A DNA stretch of 64,000 nt from the NCBI GenBank assembly GCA_016288655.1, contig JAEEKX010000019.1, positions 1-64,000 on the forward strand, in the 5' to 3' direction. Positions 15,138 through 25,742 of this stretch are shown here, piece after piece. Position 1 is the first letter of the stretch. Every line of letters begins with the position of its first letter. This stretch comes from Bacteroidales bacterium (GTDB taxonomy: Bacteria; Bacteroidota; Bacteroidia; Bacteroidales; WCHB1-69). The translations under genes and the position numbers were made by a program. The notes under the pieces are model-generated. The model saw nothing but the letters and a program-made list of their open reading frames with translations. It was not told the DNA's origin and ran no database searches.

Positions 15138-16475
15138 CTAATCTCCGACCTTCAAACTCTCCGCCCGCGTCTTCTTCCACTTCACGGAAAGATAGACCGT
15201 CCGGGCCAGCAGGTGAACAAAATAACCGATGTAGATGGCCTGCACGCCGCACCAGGGCGCGCACACGAGGTAGGCGACGACGAAGCCCGCGGCCGCCCAT
15301 ATCATGCAGTCGCGCACCTCCTTGCCCGCCGTGGCCCCGATGTAGATGCCGTCCCACATGAAGGCCAGACAACTGATGAGCGGCATCAGCGCCAGCCAAG
15401 GCAGGAACGGCTGCGAAGCCGCAATCACCGACACGTCGCTGGTCATCATCCGTACAGGCAGGTCACCCGACACCACGTAAAGCACCGTGAACAGCAGTCC
15501 CACGCCAACGGTCCAGCGGAAGAGCACCCGCACGGTGTGCGTCAACTCCTTCCCGTTGCGCTCGCCGATGAAACGGCCCGTGAGCGCCTCGCCGGCGTAG
15601 GCGAAACCATCCACGAAGTACGAGAAGAACATGAACAGTTTCATCATGATGGTGCTGACAGCCAACTGCTGGTCACCATAATTCGAGGCCAACGATGTGA
15701 AGCCGACATAGACGGCCATGAAGCAGAGCGAGCGCACGAACAGATCGCCCGACAGTCGGAACACCTTCCGGATACCACGGAAGAGCGCAGTCTCCCGCCA
15801 GTGCTCGCGGAAGATCCGCCCGTAACGTGCCCACAACAGCACACACGCCACGAGCAGCCCCGCATATTGGGCGCAGAGCGTGCCGTATGCCACGCCCATC
15901 ATGCCCAACGGCGTATGGACGGCCAGCACGTAACTCGCCACCATGTTGACGACATTGACCAAAATATCGCACACCATCGGCGCGACGGTGTTCTGCATAC
16001 CGATGAACCACCCCTTGAAGACCATGAGTCCGAGGGTGGCGGGCGCCGCCCAGATGCGGATGAAGAAGTACTCGCGGGCGAAGGCGCCCACGGCGTCGGT
16101 GCAGGGCACGAAGGCCATCACCGCCCAAAGGAAAATCCATTGCAACGCCCAGACCATCAGGGCGGAGCACCCCGCAATGAAGCCGGTCTGCTTGAAGATG
16201 CCCACCGCCTCCCGCATGTCGCCCTGGCCATAGGCCTGCGCCGTCAGGCCGCTCGTGCCCACGCGCAGGAAACCGAAGTTCCAGTACAGCAGGTCGAACA
16301 GCATCGTGCCAATGGCCACACCGCCGATGCCCACCGCATCGGAGACATGCCCCACGATGGCCACATCGACCATGCCCACCAACGGGATGGTGATGTTGGC
16401 GAGGATGCTGGGCACAGCCAACCGAAGCACTTCCCTACCGGACGATCTCGTCGAGGTTTTTCCCGCATCCTTCAT
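15138..16475 (-). CDS. MATE family multidrug/Na+ antiporter
   Basis: An integral membrane protein of 445 residues with about 12 hydrophobic segments. The N-terminal region (EVLRLAVPSILANITIPLVG, then MVDVAIVGH) is the classic MATE opening, with the repeat beginning again in the second half (LFVRSLCFMAVYVGFTSLAS). It would export cationic compounds in exchange for Na+ or H+. A longer frame reaches 16835 but overlaps the upstream reductase gene, so I place the start at 16475, two bases after the reductase stop. It is the last gene of a GT2-reductase-MATE operon. Confidence 0.85.
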   Translation of the reverse strand: MKDAGKTSTRSSGREVLRLAVPSILANITIPLVGMVDVAIVGHVSDAVGIGGVAIGTMLFDLLYWNFGFLRVGTSGLTAQAYGQGDMREAVGIFKQTGFIAGCSALMVWALQWIFLWAVMAFVPCTDAVGAFAREYFFIRIWAAPATLGLMVFKGWFIGMQNTVAPMVCDILVNVVNMVASYVLAVHTPLGMMGVAYGTLCAQYAGLLVACVLLWARYGRIFREHWRETALFRGIRKVFRLSGDLFVRSLCFMAVYVGFTSLASNYGDQQLAVSTIMMKLFMFFSYFVDGFAYAGEALTGRFIGERNGKELTHTVRVLFRWTVGVGLLFTVLYVVSGDLPVRMMTSDVSVIAASQPFLPWLALMPLISCLAFMWDGIYIGATAGKEVRDCMIWAAAGFVVAYLVCAPWCGVQAIYIGYFVHLLARTVYLSVKWKKTRAESLKVGD

Positions 16476-16477
16476 TC

Positions 16478-17308
16478 TTAATAGATAAAGGGGAAAATCT
16501 TGTATCGTTTCAACTGCCGGAACTCGTCGCCGAAAAACTGCTCGTACTGCGCATACACGGCCTTGGCACGCGGGATCATGTTGGCGCAGGTCCACAGCAG
16601 GAACACGAGGCCCGCCACCGACCAACTGAGGATGGCAAAGCCGGCCCACTCGACGATCTCGCCGAAGTAGTTGCTGGAGTTCACCCGTTCGAATAGGAAG
16701 CCCCGCGGGATGTAATAATTGTTGTCGTACCGGTCCTTCCGCAGCCGCCGGATGATGATGTCGGAGTGCATGTTGATGACCATACCGGTGAAGAAGATCA
16801 CCGTGCCGATGATGAACTGCGGCGACCAGAGCCAACTGATGTCGCTATACTGCTCGGGGTGCACGAAAAAAAGCGCCCCGCCCTGCATGTATGCGTTAGT
16901 GAGATTGAAGAAGAAGCCCATGAAAATGATGGAGAGCGGCATCTTGCTGGTGCCGCGCATCTTGGCAGGGAAAACGCAGGCACGCTGCAGGTAGTGCAAC
17001 TCGAAAAGCACAAAGATGACCATCGGCACCCATGGGAAGTTGTCCACAGTGAGCGGGCCACGGCGCAGCAACGTATAGTCGTACAGGAAGAACATCATCA
17101 AAAAAACGGGGATCTCCATCAGGAACCAGCCCCAGTTGCTGCGGATCGAGATGCCCCAACGATTGTTGAAGGTCATGCCGTATGCGGGGGTGATGAACTG
17201 CAGCACGATGAAAACGGCGACCGCCAGGATGGTCATTCCCAAAAGAAAATAGTTGTAAAAATCACCGAAGAAAAAGTCTTCCATGGATAGCGGTTGTGGA
17301 TTCAACAA
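16478..17308 (-). CDS. Steroid 5-alpha-reductase-like membrane protein
   Basis: A protein of 276 residues (or 268 if the ATG at 17284 is used) with about six to seven membrane segments. The C-terminal part has YYIPRGFLFERVNSSNYFGE followed by IVEWAGFAILS, the signature of the 3-oxo-5-alpha-steroid 4-dehydrogenase family, in which this region binds NADPH, and ends with YKIFPFIY. Family members reduce a double bond of a steroid or polyprenol-like lipid. Residues QFFGDEFRQLKRYK fit the conserved late KxFG..Y segment only loosely. It overlaps the upstream glycosyltransferase by 7 bases with the 17308 start and is followed by the MATE exporter after 2 bases. The natural substrate is not predictable from sequence. 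Confidence 0.8.
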   Translation of the reverse strand: MLNPQPLSMEDFFFGDFYNYFLLGMTILAVAVFIVLQFITPAYGMTFNNRWGISIRSNWGWFLMEIPVFLMMFFLYDYTLLRRGPLTVDNFPWVPMVIFVLFELHYLQRACVFPAKMRGTSKMPLSIIFMGFFFNLTNAYMQGGALFFVHPEQYSDISWLWSPQFIIGTVIFFTGMVINMHSDIIIRRLRKDRYDNNYYIPRGFLFERVNSSNYFGEIVEWAGFAILSWSVAGLVFLLWTCANMIPRAKAVYAQYEQFFGDEFRQLKRYKIFPFIY

Positions 17309-18315
17309 AACGAACGGCCGTCGTAACGGTGTTTTCTTTTTAAATGGTATTGGATCAAAACGGAGGAATGACAGACGTCGGCGTAAGCGTCGAAGGGCTG
17401 TCCCTCGCGCTTCCGCTTGAACTTCCGGAATTGCTTGAGCACGGCGAAGTGGGCCTTATAGACGGCGCAGAAGTCGCGCCCGTGTCCCTGGAGCAGGAAG
17501 GTGAAGGCGGCCACGTTGTCGAGCAGCAGGCGCATGAGGAAGGTCGGGATGAGGCGGCGGCGCGGCAGGTTCTTGAGCAGCAGGAAGTGGTTGTTGCGGA
17601 AGTTGAGGAAGGTCTTGAAGGCGTTGTTCTTGGGCAGGGTGCCGCCGCCGACGTGAAAGACGACCGAACGCGGTTCCGCCACCACGCGATAGCCGTGATT
17701 CTTGACGCGCCAGCAGAAGTCGATCTCCTCCATGTGAGCGAAGAAGTCGTCGTCGAGGCCGCCGAGGGCGCGATAGACGTCGCTGCGGACGAACAACGCG
17801 GCGCCGGTGGCCCAGAAGATGTCGATGGGTTCGTCGTACTGTCCGTTGTCCGTCTCCACCGTCTCGAAGACGCGCCCGCGGCAGAAAGGGTAGCCGTACT
17901 TGTCGATGAAGCCGCCCGCCGCGCCCGCGTACTCGAACTTCGCACGGTCGTGGTAACTGCGGATCTTCGGCTGCACCGCCGCAATCGTCGCGTCGCCGTC
18001 CATCAACGCCATCACCGGATCGACCCAGCCGGGCGCCACCTCGATGTCGGAGTTGAGCAGACAGTAGTAGTCGGCCTCCACCTGCGCCAAGGCCACGTTG
18101 TAGCCCTGCGCGAAGCCGTAGTTGACGTCGTTCTGAATCACCTCCACCTGCGGGTACCGCTCCCTCAAAAAAGCGACGGAGCCGTCGGAAGAGGCGTTGT
18201 CGGCCACGATCACCCGCGCGTAGTCGGGAGTGTTCGCCAACAACGACGGCAGGAATTTCTCCAAGAAACCCTCGCCGTTCCAGTTCAATATCACGATCGC
18301 CAACTTCAATTTCAT
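17302..18315 (-). CDS. Family 2 glycosyltransferase
   Basis: A GT-A protein of 337 residues. AIVILNWNGEGFLEKFLPSL opens the domain, VIVADNASSDGSV gives the nucleotide-binding Asp, and LLNSDIEV supplies the DxD-like metal site. GALFVRSDVYRALGGLDDDF and HMEEIDFCWRVKNHGYRV are the acceptor-side motifs typical of rhamnosyltransferase-like GT2 proteins. It probably acts at the inner face of the membrane on a surface glycan. The minus-strand -7 box at 18334-18341 rules out the ATG at 18336; the ATGs at 18321 and 18315 remain, and I use 18315. It heads the operon with the reductase and MATE genes. Confidence 0.85.
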   Translation of the reverse strand: MKLKLAIVILNWNGEGFLEKFLPSLLANTPDYARVIVADNASSDGSVAFLRERYPQVEVIQNDVNYGFAQGYNVALAQVEADYYCLLNSDIEVAPGWVDPVMALMDGDATIAAVQPKIRSYHDRAKFEYAGAAGGFIDKYGYPFCRGRVFETVETDNGQYDEPIDIFWATGAALFVRSDVYRALGGLDDDFFAHMEEIDFCWRVKNHGYRVVAEPRSVVFHVGGGTLPKNNAFKTFLNFRNNHFLLLKNLPRRRLIPTFLMRLLLDNVAAFTFLLQGHGRDFCAVYKAHFAVLKQFRKFKRKREGQPFDAYADVCHSSVLIQYHLKRKHRYDGRSFC

Positions 18316-18333
18316 TTCCATTAAAAAAGTTTG

Positions 18334-18341
18334 CAAAATTA
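18334..18341 (-). promoter_or_regulatory. -7 box for the GT2-reductase-MATE operon
   Basis: TAATTTTG on the minus strand. It leaves a very short leader before the ATG at 18321 or 18315. Confidence 0.6.
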
Positions 18342-18395
18342 CACGATTTTTTTCAATCCCCCATTAAACAAAATCAAAAAACGATTGTTTCTTTT

Positions 18396-18424
18396 TCGTC
18401 TTGCAGGGAAAAAGCGCAAGACGA
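18396..18424. promoter_or_regulatory. Inverted repeat upstream of groES, candidate operator or hairpin
   Basis: TCGTCTTGC (18396-18404) and GCAAGACGA (18416-18424) are perfect reverse complements with an 11-base spacer, 41 bases before the groES ATG. It is not the CIRCE element (TTAGCACTC-N9-GAGTGCTAA). It could bind a regulator as DNA or fold in the mRNA leader. Confidence 0.55.
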
Positions 18425-18465
18425 CAACCAAAAAAAGAAAAATCAAACCTTAAAATCTAAACATC

Positions 18466-18741
18466 ATGTCAGTAAAAATCAAACCCTTGGCAGACAGAGT
18501 CGTTGTAGAGCCTGCCGAAGCCGAGCAGAAAACCGCCGGTGGCATCATCATTCCTGACACCGCGAAAGAGAAACCGCAAAAGGGCACCGTCGTCGCCGTC
18601 GGTCCCGGCAAGAAAGACGAACCCATGACCCTCAAGGTCGGCAACACCGTCCTGTATGGCAAGTACTCCGGCACGGAGATCTCCATCGACGGCAAGTCTT
18701 ACCTCATCATGAAGGAAGGCGACATCTACGCCACCCTTTAA
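18466..18741 (+). CDS. groES: Co-chaperonin GroES
   Basis: A protein of 91 residues, the usual length. [23 protein letters not shown] with the mobile loop, [19 protein letters not shown], and the ending [13 protein letters not shown] are standard GroES features. It forms the heptameric lid of GroEL in the cytoplasm. It is followed by groEL after 132 bases and preceded by the inverted repeat at 18396. Confidence 0.97.
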   Translation: MSVKIKPLADRVVVEPAEAEQKTAGGIIIPDTAKEKPQKGTVVAVGPGKKDEPMTLKVGNTVLYGKYSGTEISIDGKSYLIMKEGDIYATL

Positions 18742-18873
18742 ACTGAAAATTGAGAATTGAAAATTGAGAATTGAAAATTTTTAATCACTCGAATGCTCAC
18801 GCAGTGAGCAACCAATCTTCAAATCATAAATCTTAAATCTAAAAATCATAAATCTTAAATCGTTTAATTTATC
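18742..18873 (+). repeat. Short tandem repeats between groES and groEL
   Basis: The spacer holds two copies of a 14-base unit (gaaaattgagaatt) just after groES and two copies of an aaatcataaatcttaaat unit just before groEL, separated by a small GC-richer hairpin (tgctcacgcagtgagca, about 18793-18809). The reading frame of neither gene is affected. Confidence 0.6.
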
Positions 18874-20511
<1,638 letters not shown>

Positions 20512-20558
20512 CAGCCCATCCCATGACAGCCTCGAAACGCTGTCATCCAACCACTTCA

Positions 20559-20594
20559 AAGAGGGAACGATGCAAGTCGTCCCCTCTTTTTTTT
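20559..20594 (+). terminator. Rho-independent terminator of groES-groEL
   Basis: AAGAGGGAACGA (20559-20570) pairs with TCGTCCCCTCTT (20577-20588) with one mismatch, followed by a T run. Confidence 0.85.
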
Positions 20595-20644
20595 GAAATC
20601 TCCAAACATCTTCCCACCACTCCGTCCGTATCTCAAAATTTTAC

Positions 20645-20652
20645 TATTTTTG
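20645..20652 (+). promoter_or_regulatory. -7 box for the MBOAT operon
   Basis: TATTTTTG lies 13 bases before the ATG at 20666. Confidence 0.6.
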
Positions 20653-20665
20653 CAAAAAATTTGGG

Positions 20666-22087
20666 ATGCTCTTCAATTCGATAGAATTCTTCATCTTCCT
20701 GCCCATCGTGACCCTGCTGTTCTACCTCCTGCCGCATCGGTTCCGGTGGATCATGCTGCTGGGTGCGAGTTGCTTCTTCTACATGTGGTTCATCCCCAAA
20801 TACATCCTCATCCTACTCGTCACCATCGTCATCGACTACGCCGCGGGCATCCTCATCGAACGGTGGAAAGACGAAAAGACGCGGAAGAAGACCTGCCTCG
20901 TCGTCAGCATCCTATCCACCTGCTCGGTGCTCTTCATCTTCAAGTACCTCAACTTCTGCTCCGCCAACTACATCCTGCTGGCCGAACACTTCGGCTGGGC
21001 GCACCCCGCAAAGGCCCTCAACATCATCCTGCCCATCGGACTCTCCTTCCACACTTTCCAAAGTCTGAGTTATGTCATCGAAGTCTATCGCGGCAACCAG
21101 CGTGCTGAACGGCATTTCGGCTACTACTCCCTCTACGTCATGTTCTACCCGCAGTTGGTGACCGGCCCCATTGAACGGCCGCAGAACCTGCTCCGGCAGC
21201 TGCACGAAGAGAAGACTTTGCAATACGACAACATCGCCAATGGACTACGGCTCATCCTGTTCGGACTTTTCCTGAAAATGGTCGTGGCAGACAACTTGGG
21301 GGGCTACGTCGATAAAATCTACGCCGACCCGCACGCCTTTAGCAGTTGGGACATCCTGACCGGTATGGTCTTCTACTCGTTCCAGATCTACGGCGACTTC
21401 TTCGGGTACTCCACCATCGCGTTGGGTTGCGCCCTGCTGATGGGCTTCACCATCACCGACAACTTCAAGACGCCCTACCTCTCCGGAAGCATCCAGGAGT
21501 TCTGGCGGCGGTGGCACATCTCCCTCTCGACGTGGTTCCGCGACTACCTATACATCCCGTTGGGCGGCAGCCGCGTCAAAGTCCCCCGCTGGGCATTCAA
21601 CACGCTGATTGTCTTCACCGTATGCGGCATCTGGCACGGGGCGAACTGGACCTTCCTGGTCTGGGGCGCGATGCACGGACTCTGTCTCATCGCGGAACGC
21701 CCGCTCCGCAGCATCCACCTCTTCGACCGCGTGGAGAACCGCGCCGGCCGCGCTGTCATCCGACTGCTGAACATCGTCAAGACCTTCGCCGTCGTCACCG
21801 TGCTCTGGAGCATCTTCCGCGCCCCCTCCTTCGGCGCGCTCCGGAACCTCTACTCCGCCCTCTACCACAACATCCACCTTCCCTGTTCGCTGAATGTCAG
21901 CGCGTTGCCTATCGTCGCCATCGCCGTGGTCATCCTCGTTGACATCCTCATCCGCCAAAGCCGCTTCGACGACTGGTGCAGCCGCCGACACGCCGTCATC
22001 CGCTGGGGCATATACGCCGCCCTCATCTTCGCCATTGCCGCTCTATCCTCCGTGGAGCAAGTTCCATTCATCTATTTCCAATTCTAA
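20666..22087 (+). CDS. MBOAT family O-acyltransferase (AlgI/DltB-like)
   Basis: A membrane protein of 473 residues with about 10-11 hydrophobic segments. It shows the MBOAT signatures: MLFNSIEFFIFLPIVTLLFY at the start, LPIGLSFHTFQSLSYVIEVY, YPQLVTGPIERP, FWRRWHISLSTWFRDYLYIP and the catalytic-type His324 in GIWHGANWTFLVWG. Such proteins move acyl (commonly acetyl) groups across the inner membrane onto exported polysaccharides. It overlaps the next gene (TAATG at 22085-22089), which encodes a likely periplasmic partner. The acylated polymer is not identifiable. Confidence 0.9.
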   Translation: MLFNSIEFFIFLPIVTLLFYLLPHRFRWIMLLGASCFFYMWFIPKYILILLVTIVIDYAAGILIERWKDEKTRKKTCLVVSILSTCSVLFIFKYLNFCSANYILLAEHFGWAHPAKALNIILPIGLSFHTFQSLSYVIEVYRGNQRAERHFGYYSLYVMFYPQLVTGPIERPQNLLRQLHEEKTLQYDNIANGLRLILFGLFLKMVVADNLGGYVDKIYADPHAFSSWDILTGMVFYSFQIYGDFFGYSTIALGCALLMGFTITDNFKTPYLSGSIQEFWRRWHISLSTWFRDYLYIPLGGSRVKVPRWAFNTLIVFTVCGIWHGANWTFLVWGAMHGLCLIAERPLRSIHLFDRVENRAGRAVIRLLNIVKTFAVVTVLWSIFRAPSFGALRNLYSALYHNIHLPCSLNVSALPIVAIAVVILVDILIRQSRFDDWCSRRHAVIRWGIYAALIFAIAALSSVEQVPFIYFQF

Positions 22088-23124
22088 TGAAAAAAGAGAG
22101 CAAACAAATAATCAAACGGTTGGCACTCAAGTTCTTCTGCGTGCTATTGCTCTTAGTGGCGATGGATGTGGCCTACTATTTCACCCTCTATCAGAAAGAC
22201 CTTGATCAACACTGCCCAATCAAGCTCCTCTCCCAAAAGGCATTGACCGAGCAGGCCGATATTGTCTATTTGGCGGAATCCTCCAACGGGAGCCATGCTC
22301 CATACGACACCTCCACCCTACCTATCAGCACCTTGATTGGCGAGATGCTCCCTGAGCAACAAGTATCCAACTTAGCCCAGAACGCCTGCCATGCGGCCAT
22401 CTACTACGACGTGCTGAACAACATACCGCGCAGCGCACCCGTCAAAGTCGCCGTGGTCACCGTCAACATGCGCTCGTTCGGTTGCGAGTGGATCTACTCC
22501 GACTTGGAGCCGGCGTTGCAAAAATGGCAGGTCATGATGCACCCCGGCCCCGCCCTCTATCGTCGGCTTCTCTTAGGACTGAGCGACATCCGCCCTTGGA
22601 ATGCAGCGGAGCGCGAGCAACTCATCCTGGAGAAACTCAAGGAGCAGACCCTCACCCCGACGGCCACCCAGCCCTACCGCAACGCCTCCGAATGGGACCA
22701 TGCCTTCGCCCAAGCTGGGATGCTTTACAACGGACAACCCGCGACGGGCGACACGTTGGCCCTCGCCTGCCATCACATCAAGCACTTCGCATTGACATTG
22801 GACGAAACCAACCCGCGGATCCAAGATTTCGACCGCATCGTACAGTTGTGCAAGAAACGTGGATTTACATTGGTATTCAATATTTTAGCAGAAAACACGG
22901 ACCAGATAAAAGATTGGGTCGGCCCAGAGTTGGACCAAATATTGCACCGCAACGCGGAGTTCGTCATCCAACGGTACGAGCCGCAAGGGGTCATCGTCGT
23001 GAACAACTTGGATGCCGTCAGAAGTTCCAGTTTCTTCGAACACGAATTTCCTACTGAGCACTACGACTTCGAAGGAAGGAAAGCCATTGCGCGCAACGTC
23101 GCCAAGGCACTGAAAGATAGATAA
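22087..23124 (+). CDS. SGNH-like periplasmic partner of the MBOAT acyltransferase
   Basis: A protein of 345 residues with one N-terminal membrane segment (LALKFFCVLLLLVAMDVAYY), leaving the rest in the periplasm. Its layout resembles the DltD/AlgX-type partners of MBOAT enzymes: an early strand VYLAESSNGSHAPYD where a GDS-like motif would sit, LAQNACHAAIYYDVL, and a late EFPTEHYDFEGRKAIARN that resembles the D-x-x-H region of SGNH enzymes. The catalytic residues are therefore only roughly matched. Translational coupling to the MBOAT gene (start inside its stop) supports a joint role in O-acylation. I set the ATG at 22087, since the longer frame lies inside the previous gene. Confidence 0.7.
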   Translation: MKKESKQIIKRLALKFFCVLLLLVAMDVAYYFTLYQKDLDQHCPIKLLSQKALTEQADIVYLAESSNGSHAPYDTSTLPISTLIGEMLPEQQVSNLAQNACHAAIYYDVLNNIPRSAPVKVAVVTVNMRSFGCEWIYSDLEPALQKWQVMMHPGPALYRRLLLGLSDIRPWNAAEREQLILEKLKEQTLTPTATQPYRNASEWDHAFAQAGMLYNGQPATGDTLALACHHIKHFALTLDETNPRIQDFDRIVQLCKKRGFTLVFNILAENTDQIKDWVGPELDQILHRNAEFVIQRYEPQGVIVVNNLDAVRSSSFFEHEFPTEHYDFEGRKAIARNVAKALKDR

Positions 23125-23235
23125 TTGACAAATTCCAAAATCTTCTGAGCCATTTCGCAAAAACCGCGTCTTCATCTCAATTATTTTTCTTATTATTGCA
23201 AGATTATTTTAAAGAAGAAAAATAAACCAAATACA

Positions 23236-25695
23236 ATGAAGAAAAGCGTCCTTTTTTCAATTATTTTCTGTTTGATATTCAGTAATTTAAGTTTTGCGCA
23301 AACCGAAAATCCCTATCAGGATTTCGACCCTGTGCAACTGAAGGAAAACAAGGATTACAGCCGAAATTTCGCGCCGAACAACTTCAGCCACAAAATTCTA
23401 TATGCCTGCATGCAGGAGATGGTGAACGCCGCCCGCGCGCAGTACGCCTTCCAGCCCGCCATGAAGACCGACATCCGTCTGGACTCCGCGGCGACTATGC
23501 AGGCCACCTACCAGGCCTCCAAAGAGGAGAAGACCATTGAGAACCTGGCTCCCTACCGCACCACGGAGCAGCGCTTGAGGAAATACGGCCTGGGCACCCA
23601 CGGCGTGGAGCTGGCCTCCAAAGCCAAGGCCACCCTCGGCGACAAGGACTACACCTACTATGACGTCTGCCTCGAACTTGTCCGCCCCGTGCTCAAAAAC
23701 AGCAAGTCCGCCGCCGTCCTCCTCGACCGCCAATACACCTACCTCGGCTTCGGCTACGAATTCGACAAATACATGAAGAGCATCTATGTCTCCTTCATCC
23801 TCGGCAACGACCGCACCCTCAACGTCGGCAAGCCCCAGAAACTCTCCAACGACCTCCCCTACACCCGCACCAAACTCGGGCTGGCCGACTACGACGAGCA
23901 ACTCTGCAAGAAGTGCATGGCAGACAAGAACGTCGAAATCCTCTCCGAATGCCTGTCGGTGAAGGACGGCGTGGTCTATTTCTCCCACGACGACATCAAG
24001 GCCGTGAAAAGGGTCATCGGCAAGGAGGGTGACGCCATCGTGCTCGACTTCGTGCAGCACAGCCAGTACCCCTGCGACGGCAACGAGATCGTCGATCAGG
24101 ATCGCCCGAACCACGGCTTCATGACCAAGATCATCACCTTCGAAGACATGCTGGCGGACAACCAAGTCTCCGGCAAGAAGGTCACCAAACTGCTCGCCCC
24201 CATCGCCGATGTGCCGCAGGAGATCCCCGACGATTCGGAATTCGACATCAACATCATCTTGGTGAAAGACGGCAAATACGTCTGCCGCAACGTCATCAAG
24301 AAGCAGGTGGAGTGCAAGAACGCCAATTTCACCGAGCCGATGTTCTTCGTGAAGGACAGCACTACCATCCAGCCCAAAGGCGATTGGGTGCCCGTGGCCG
24401 AATCGAAGACCATCTCCTTCACCATCCCCTTCGAGGACAAGGTCTATGACCTCACCGCCGACGACGTGCAGCCCTACCTCTCCAACCTCAACGAACCCGC
24501 CTTCGTGGTCGAGAGCGCCGAGATTGTCGTGGGCAACTCCGCCAACTACGTCAACGACGCCGCCATGAAGAAGAGCCAGGAGCGTCGCGCCAAGAGTCTG
24601 GTCAACGTCCTCAAACAGTCCTTCCCGGGTATGGCCGTCGAGCCGACCGTGAAGTACGACGACGGCTGGGACGCCTTCATGAAAGAAGTTGTGAACGACC
24701 CGGACTACGGATACTTCGCCCTTTTCTCCAAAGCGCAGGTCCTCAGCGAGATGAAGGCCAATGGCGGCAAAATCGGCAAGGAGTTGGACGAGAAATACCT
24801 GAAGAAGCAGCGCTGCGCCACCGTCACCCTCAACATCCGTTACAAGATTGATGGCGACAACGAGCAAGAGTTTAGCGTGGTGAAATTCAACCGCACGCTG
24901 GCGGCCAAGAACTACGGTTTGGCCATGGCCATCCAGCAGTACATCATGGGCGAAGTAGAGAAAGGACACTACTCCTCCACAGCGGCCAAGCAACTTGAGA
25001 TCCCCACCACGAAGGTCTGCCAGCCCTTTCTCATCAACCGTCTCTACATGATCGCGCTGGCCGACAAGGGCGTCAACCTGACCTCCGCCACCGAGATGAT
25101 CGACGTGGTCAAACTCGACAACACCAACACCGCCGCGCAGTTCAACGACGCCATCGCCAAGGTCGCCGCCGGCACGCCCTTCGCCGACCTCAACGACATC
25201 GCCCTGCGCCAGGCCAACATCGACCGCCTCTACGTGCTGCCGAAAGTCTCGCAGGAGCTCGTCAACAACCTCAACATGGAGTTCCAGTTCCGCGTCATCG
25301 ACTACCTGAAGAGCCAGCCCGCCACCGCGGAGAGCAGCACTCTTCTCGACAACACCTACGCCAAGATCAAGCAGATCCGCAACCCCGTGATGTCCTCTTG
25401 GAAGAACGCCTACAAACTCGCCGCCATCTTCGTCAAGAACGGCGACTACGTCTATGCCGTCAGTCTGATGGAGCCCTTCATCAACGACAAATCCATCTCC
25501 GACGACTTTCTCTTCTCCTTCATTTCGCTCTGTGCGGTGCGTGAGGAGATGTACATGAGCGGCAACTTCACCGCGGCTGTCCGCCTCGCTTCCGAGCGTG
25601 CCGCCTCCCGCCTGTGCGGACTGTTCGACAAACTGCCCGTAGTCATCTTCGACAACCAGGAGGTGAAGGAGATCATCTGCAAGACTTGTCGGTAG
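23236..25695 (+). CDS. Large secreted protein with possible CAP-like N-terminal domain
   Basis: A protein of 819 residues with a clear signal peptide ending NLSFAQ. Residues 50-195 (CMQEMVNAARAQYAF, then DIRLDSAATMQATYQAS, then LLDRQYTYLGFGYEFD) have the outline of a CAP/SCP-like domain, in which an N-terminal helix carrying many Ala is followed by a late small-residue strand, but the usual His and Glu ligands are not evident. Later parts (TVTLNIRYKIDGDNEQEFSV, a helical C-terminal third with several Cys) are not recognised. It has no T9SS sorting domain at its end. It stands between the acylation pair and the symporter, all on the plus strand. Function unknown. Confidence 0.65.
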   Translation: MKKSVLFSIIFCLIFSNLSFAQTENPYQDFDPVQLKENKDYSRNFAPNNFSHKILYACMQEMVNAARAQYAFQPAMKTDIRLDSAATMQATYQASKEEKTIENLAPYRTTEQRLRKYGLGTHGVELASKAKATLGDKDYTYYDVCLELVRPVLKNSKSAAVLLDRQYTYLGFGYEFDKYMKSIYVSFILGNDRTLNVGKPQKLSNDLPYTRTKLGLADYDEQLCKKCMADKNVEILSECLSVKDGVVYFSHDDIKAVKRVIGKEGDAIVLDFVQHSQYPCDGNEIVDQDRPNHGFMTKIITFEDMLADNQVSGKKVTKLLAPIADVPQEIPDDSEFDINIILVKDGKYVCRNVIKKQVECKNANFTEPMFFVKDSTTIQPKGDWVPVAESKTISFTIPFEDKVYDLTADDVQPYLSNLNEPAFVVESAEIVVGNSANYVNDAAMKKSQERRAKSLVNVLKQSFPGMAVEPTVKYDDGWDAFMKEVVNDPDYGYFALFSKAQVLSEMKANGGKIGKELDEKYLKKQRCATVTLNIRYKIDGDNEQEFSVVKFNRTLAAKNYGLAMAIQQYIMGEVEKGHYSSTAAKQLEIPTTKVCQPFLINRLYMIALADKGVNLTSATEMIDVVKLDNTNTAAQFNDAIAKVAAGTPFADLNDIALRQANIDRLYVLPKVSQELVNNLNMEFQFRVIDYLKSQPATAESSTLLDNTYAKIKQIRNPVMSSWKNAYKLAAIFVKNGDYVYAVSLMEPFINDKSISDDFLFSFISLCAVREEMYMSGNFTAAVRLASERAASRLCGLFDKLPVVIFDNQEVKEIICKTCR

Positions 25696-25742
25696 GTATC
25701 TTTTTTAATCACACATAAATATCTGATTTACAACAGATAATA

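Noticed and set aside
15213-16481. Long plus-strand frame of 422 codons
   Set aside because: It is antisense to the MATE gene, His/Arg-rich and without domain features; GC-rich codons make such shadows common here.
18361-18465. CIRCE element ahead of groES
   Set aside because: The expected TTAGCACTC/GAGTGCTAA halves are absent; a different inverted repeat is reported instead.
23398-24993. 531-codon minus-strand frame
   Set aside because: Antisense shadow of the large secreted protein gene; composition is dominated by Val, Gly, Asp and His.
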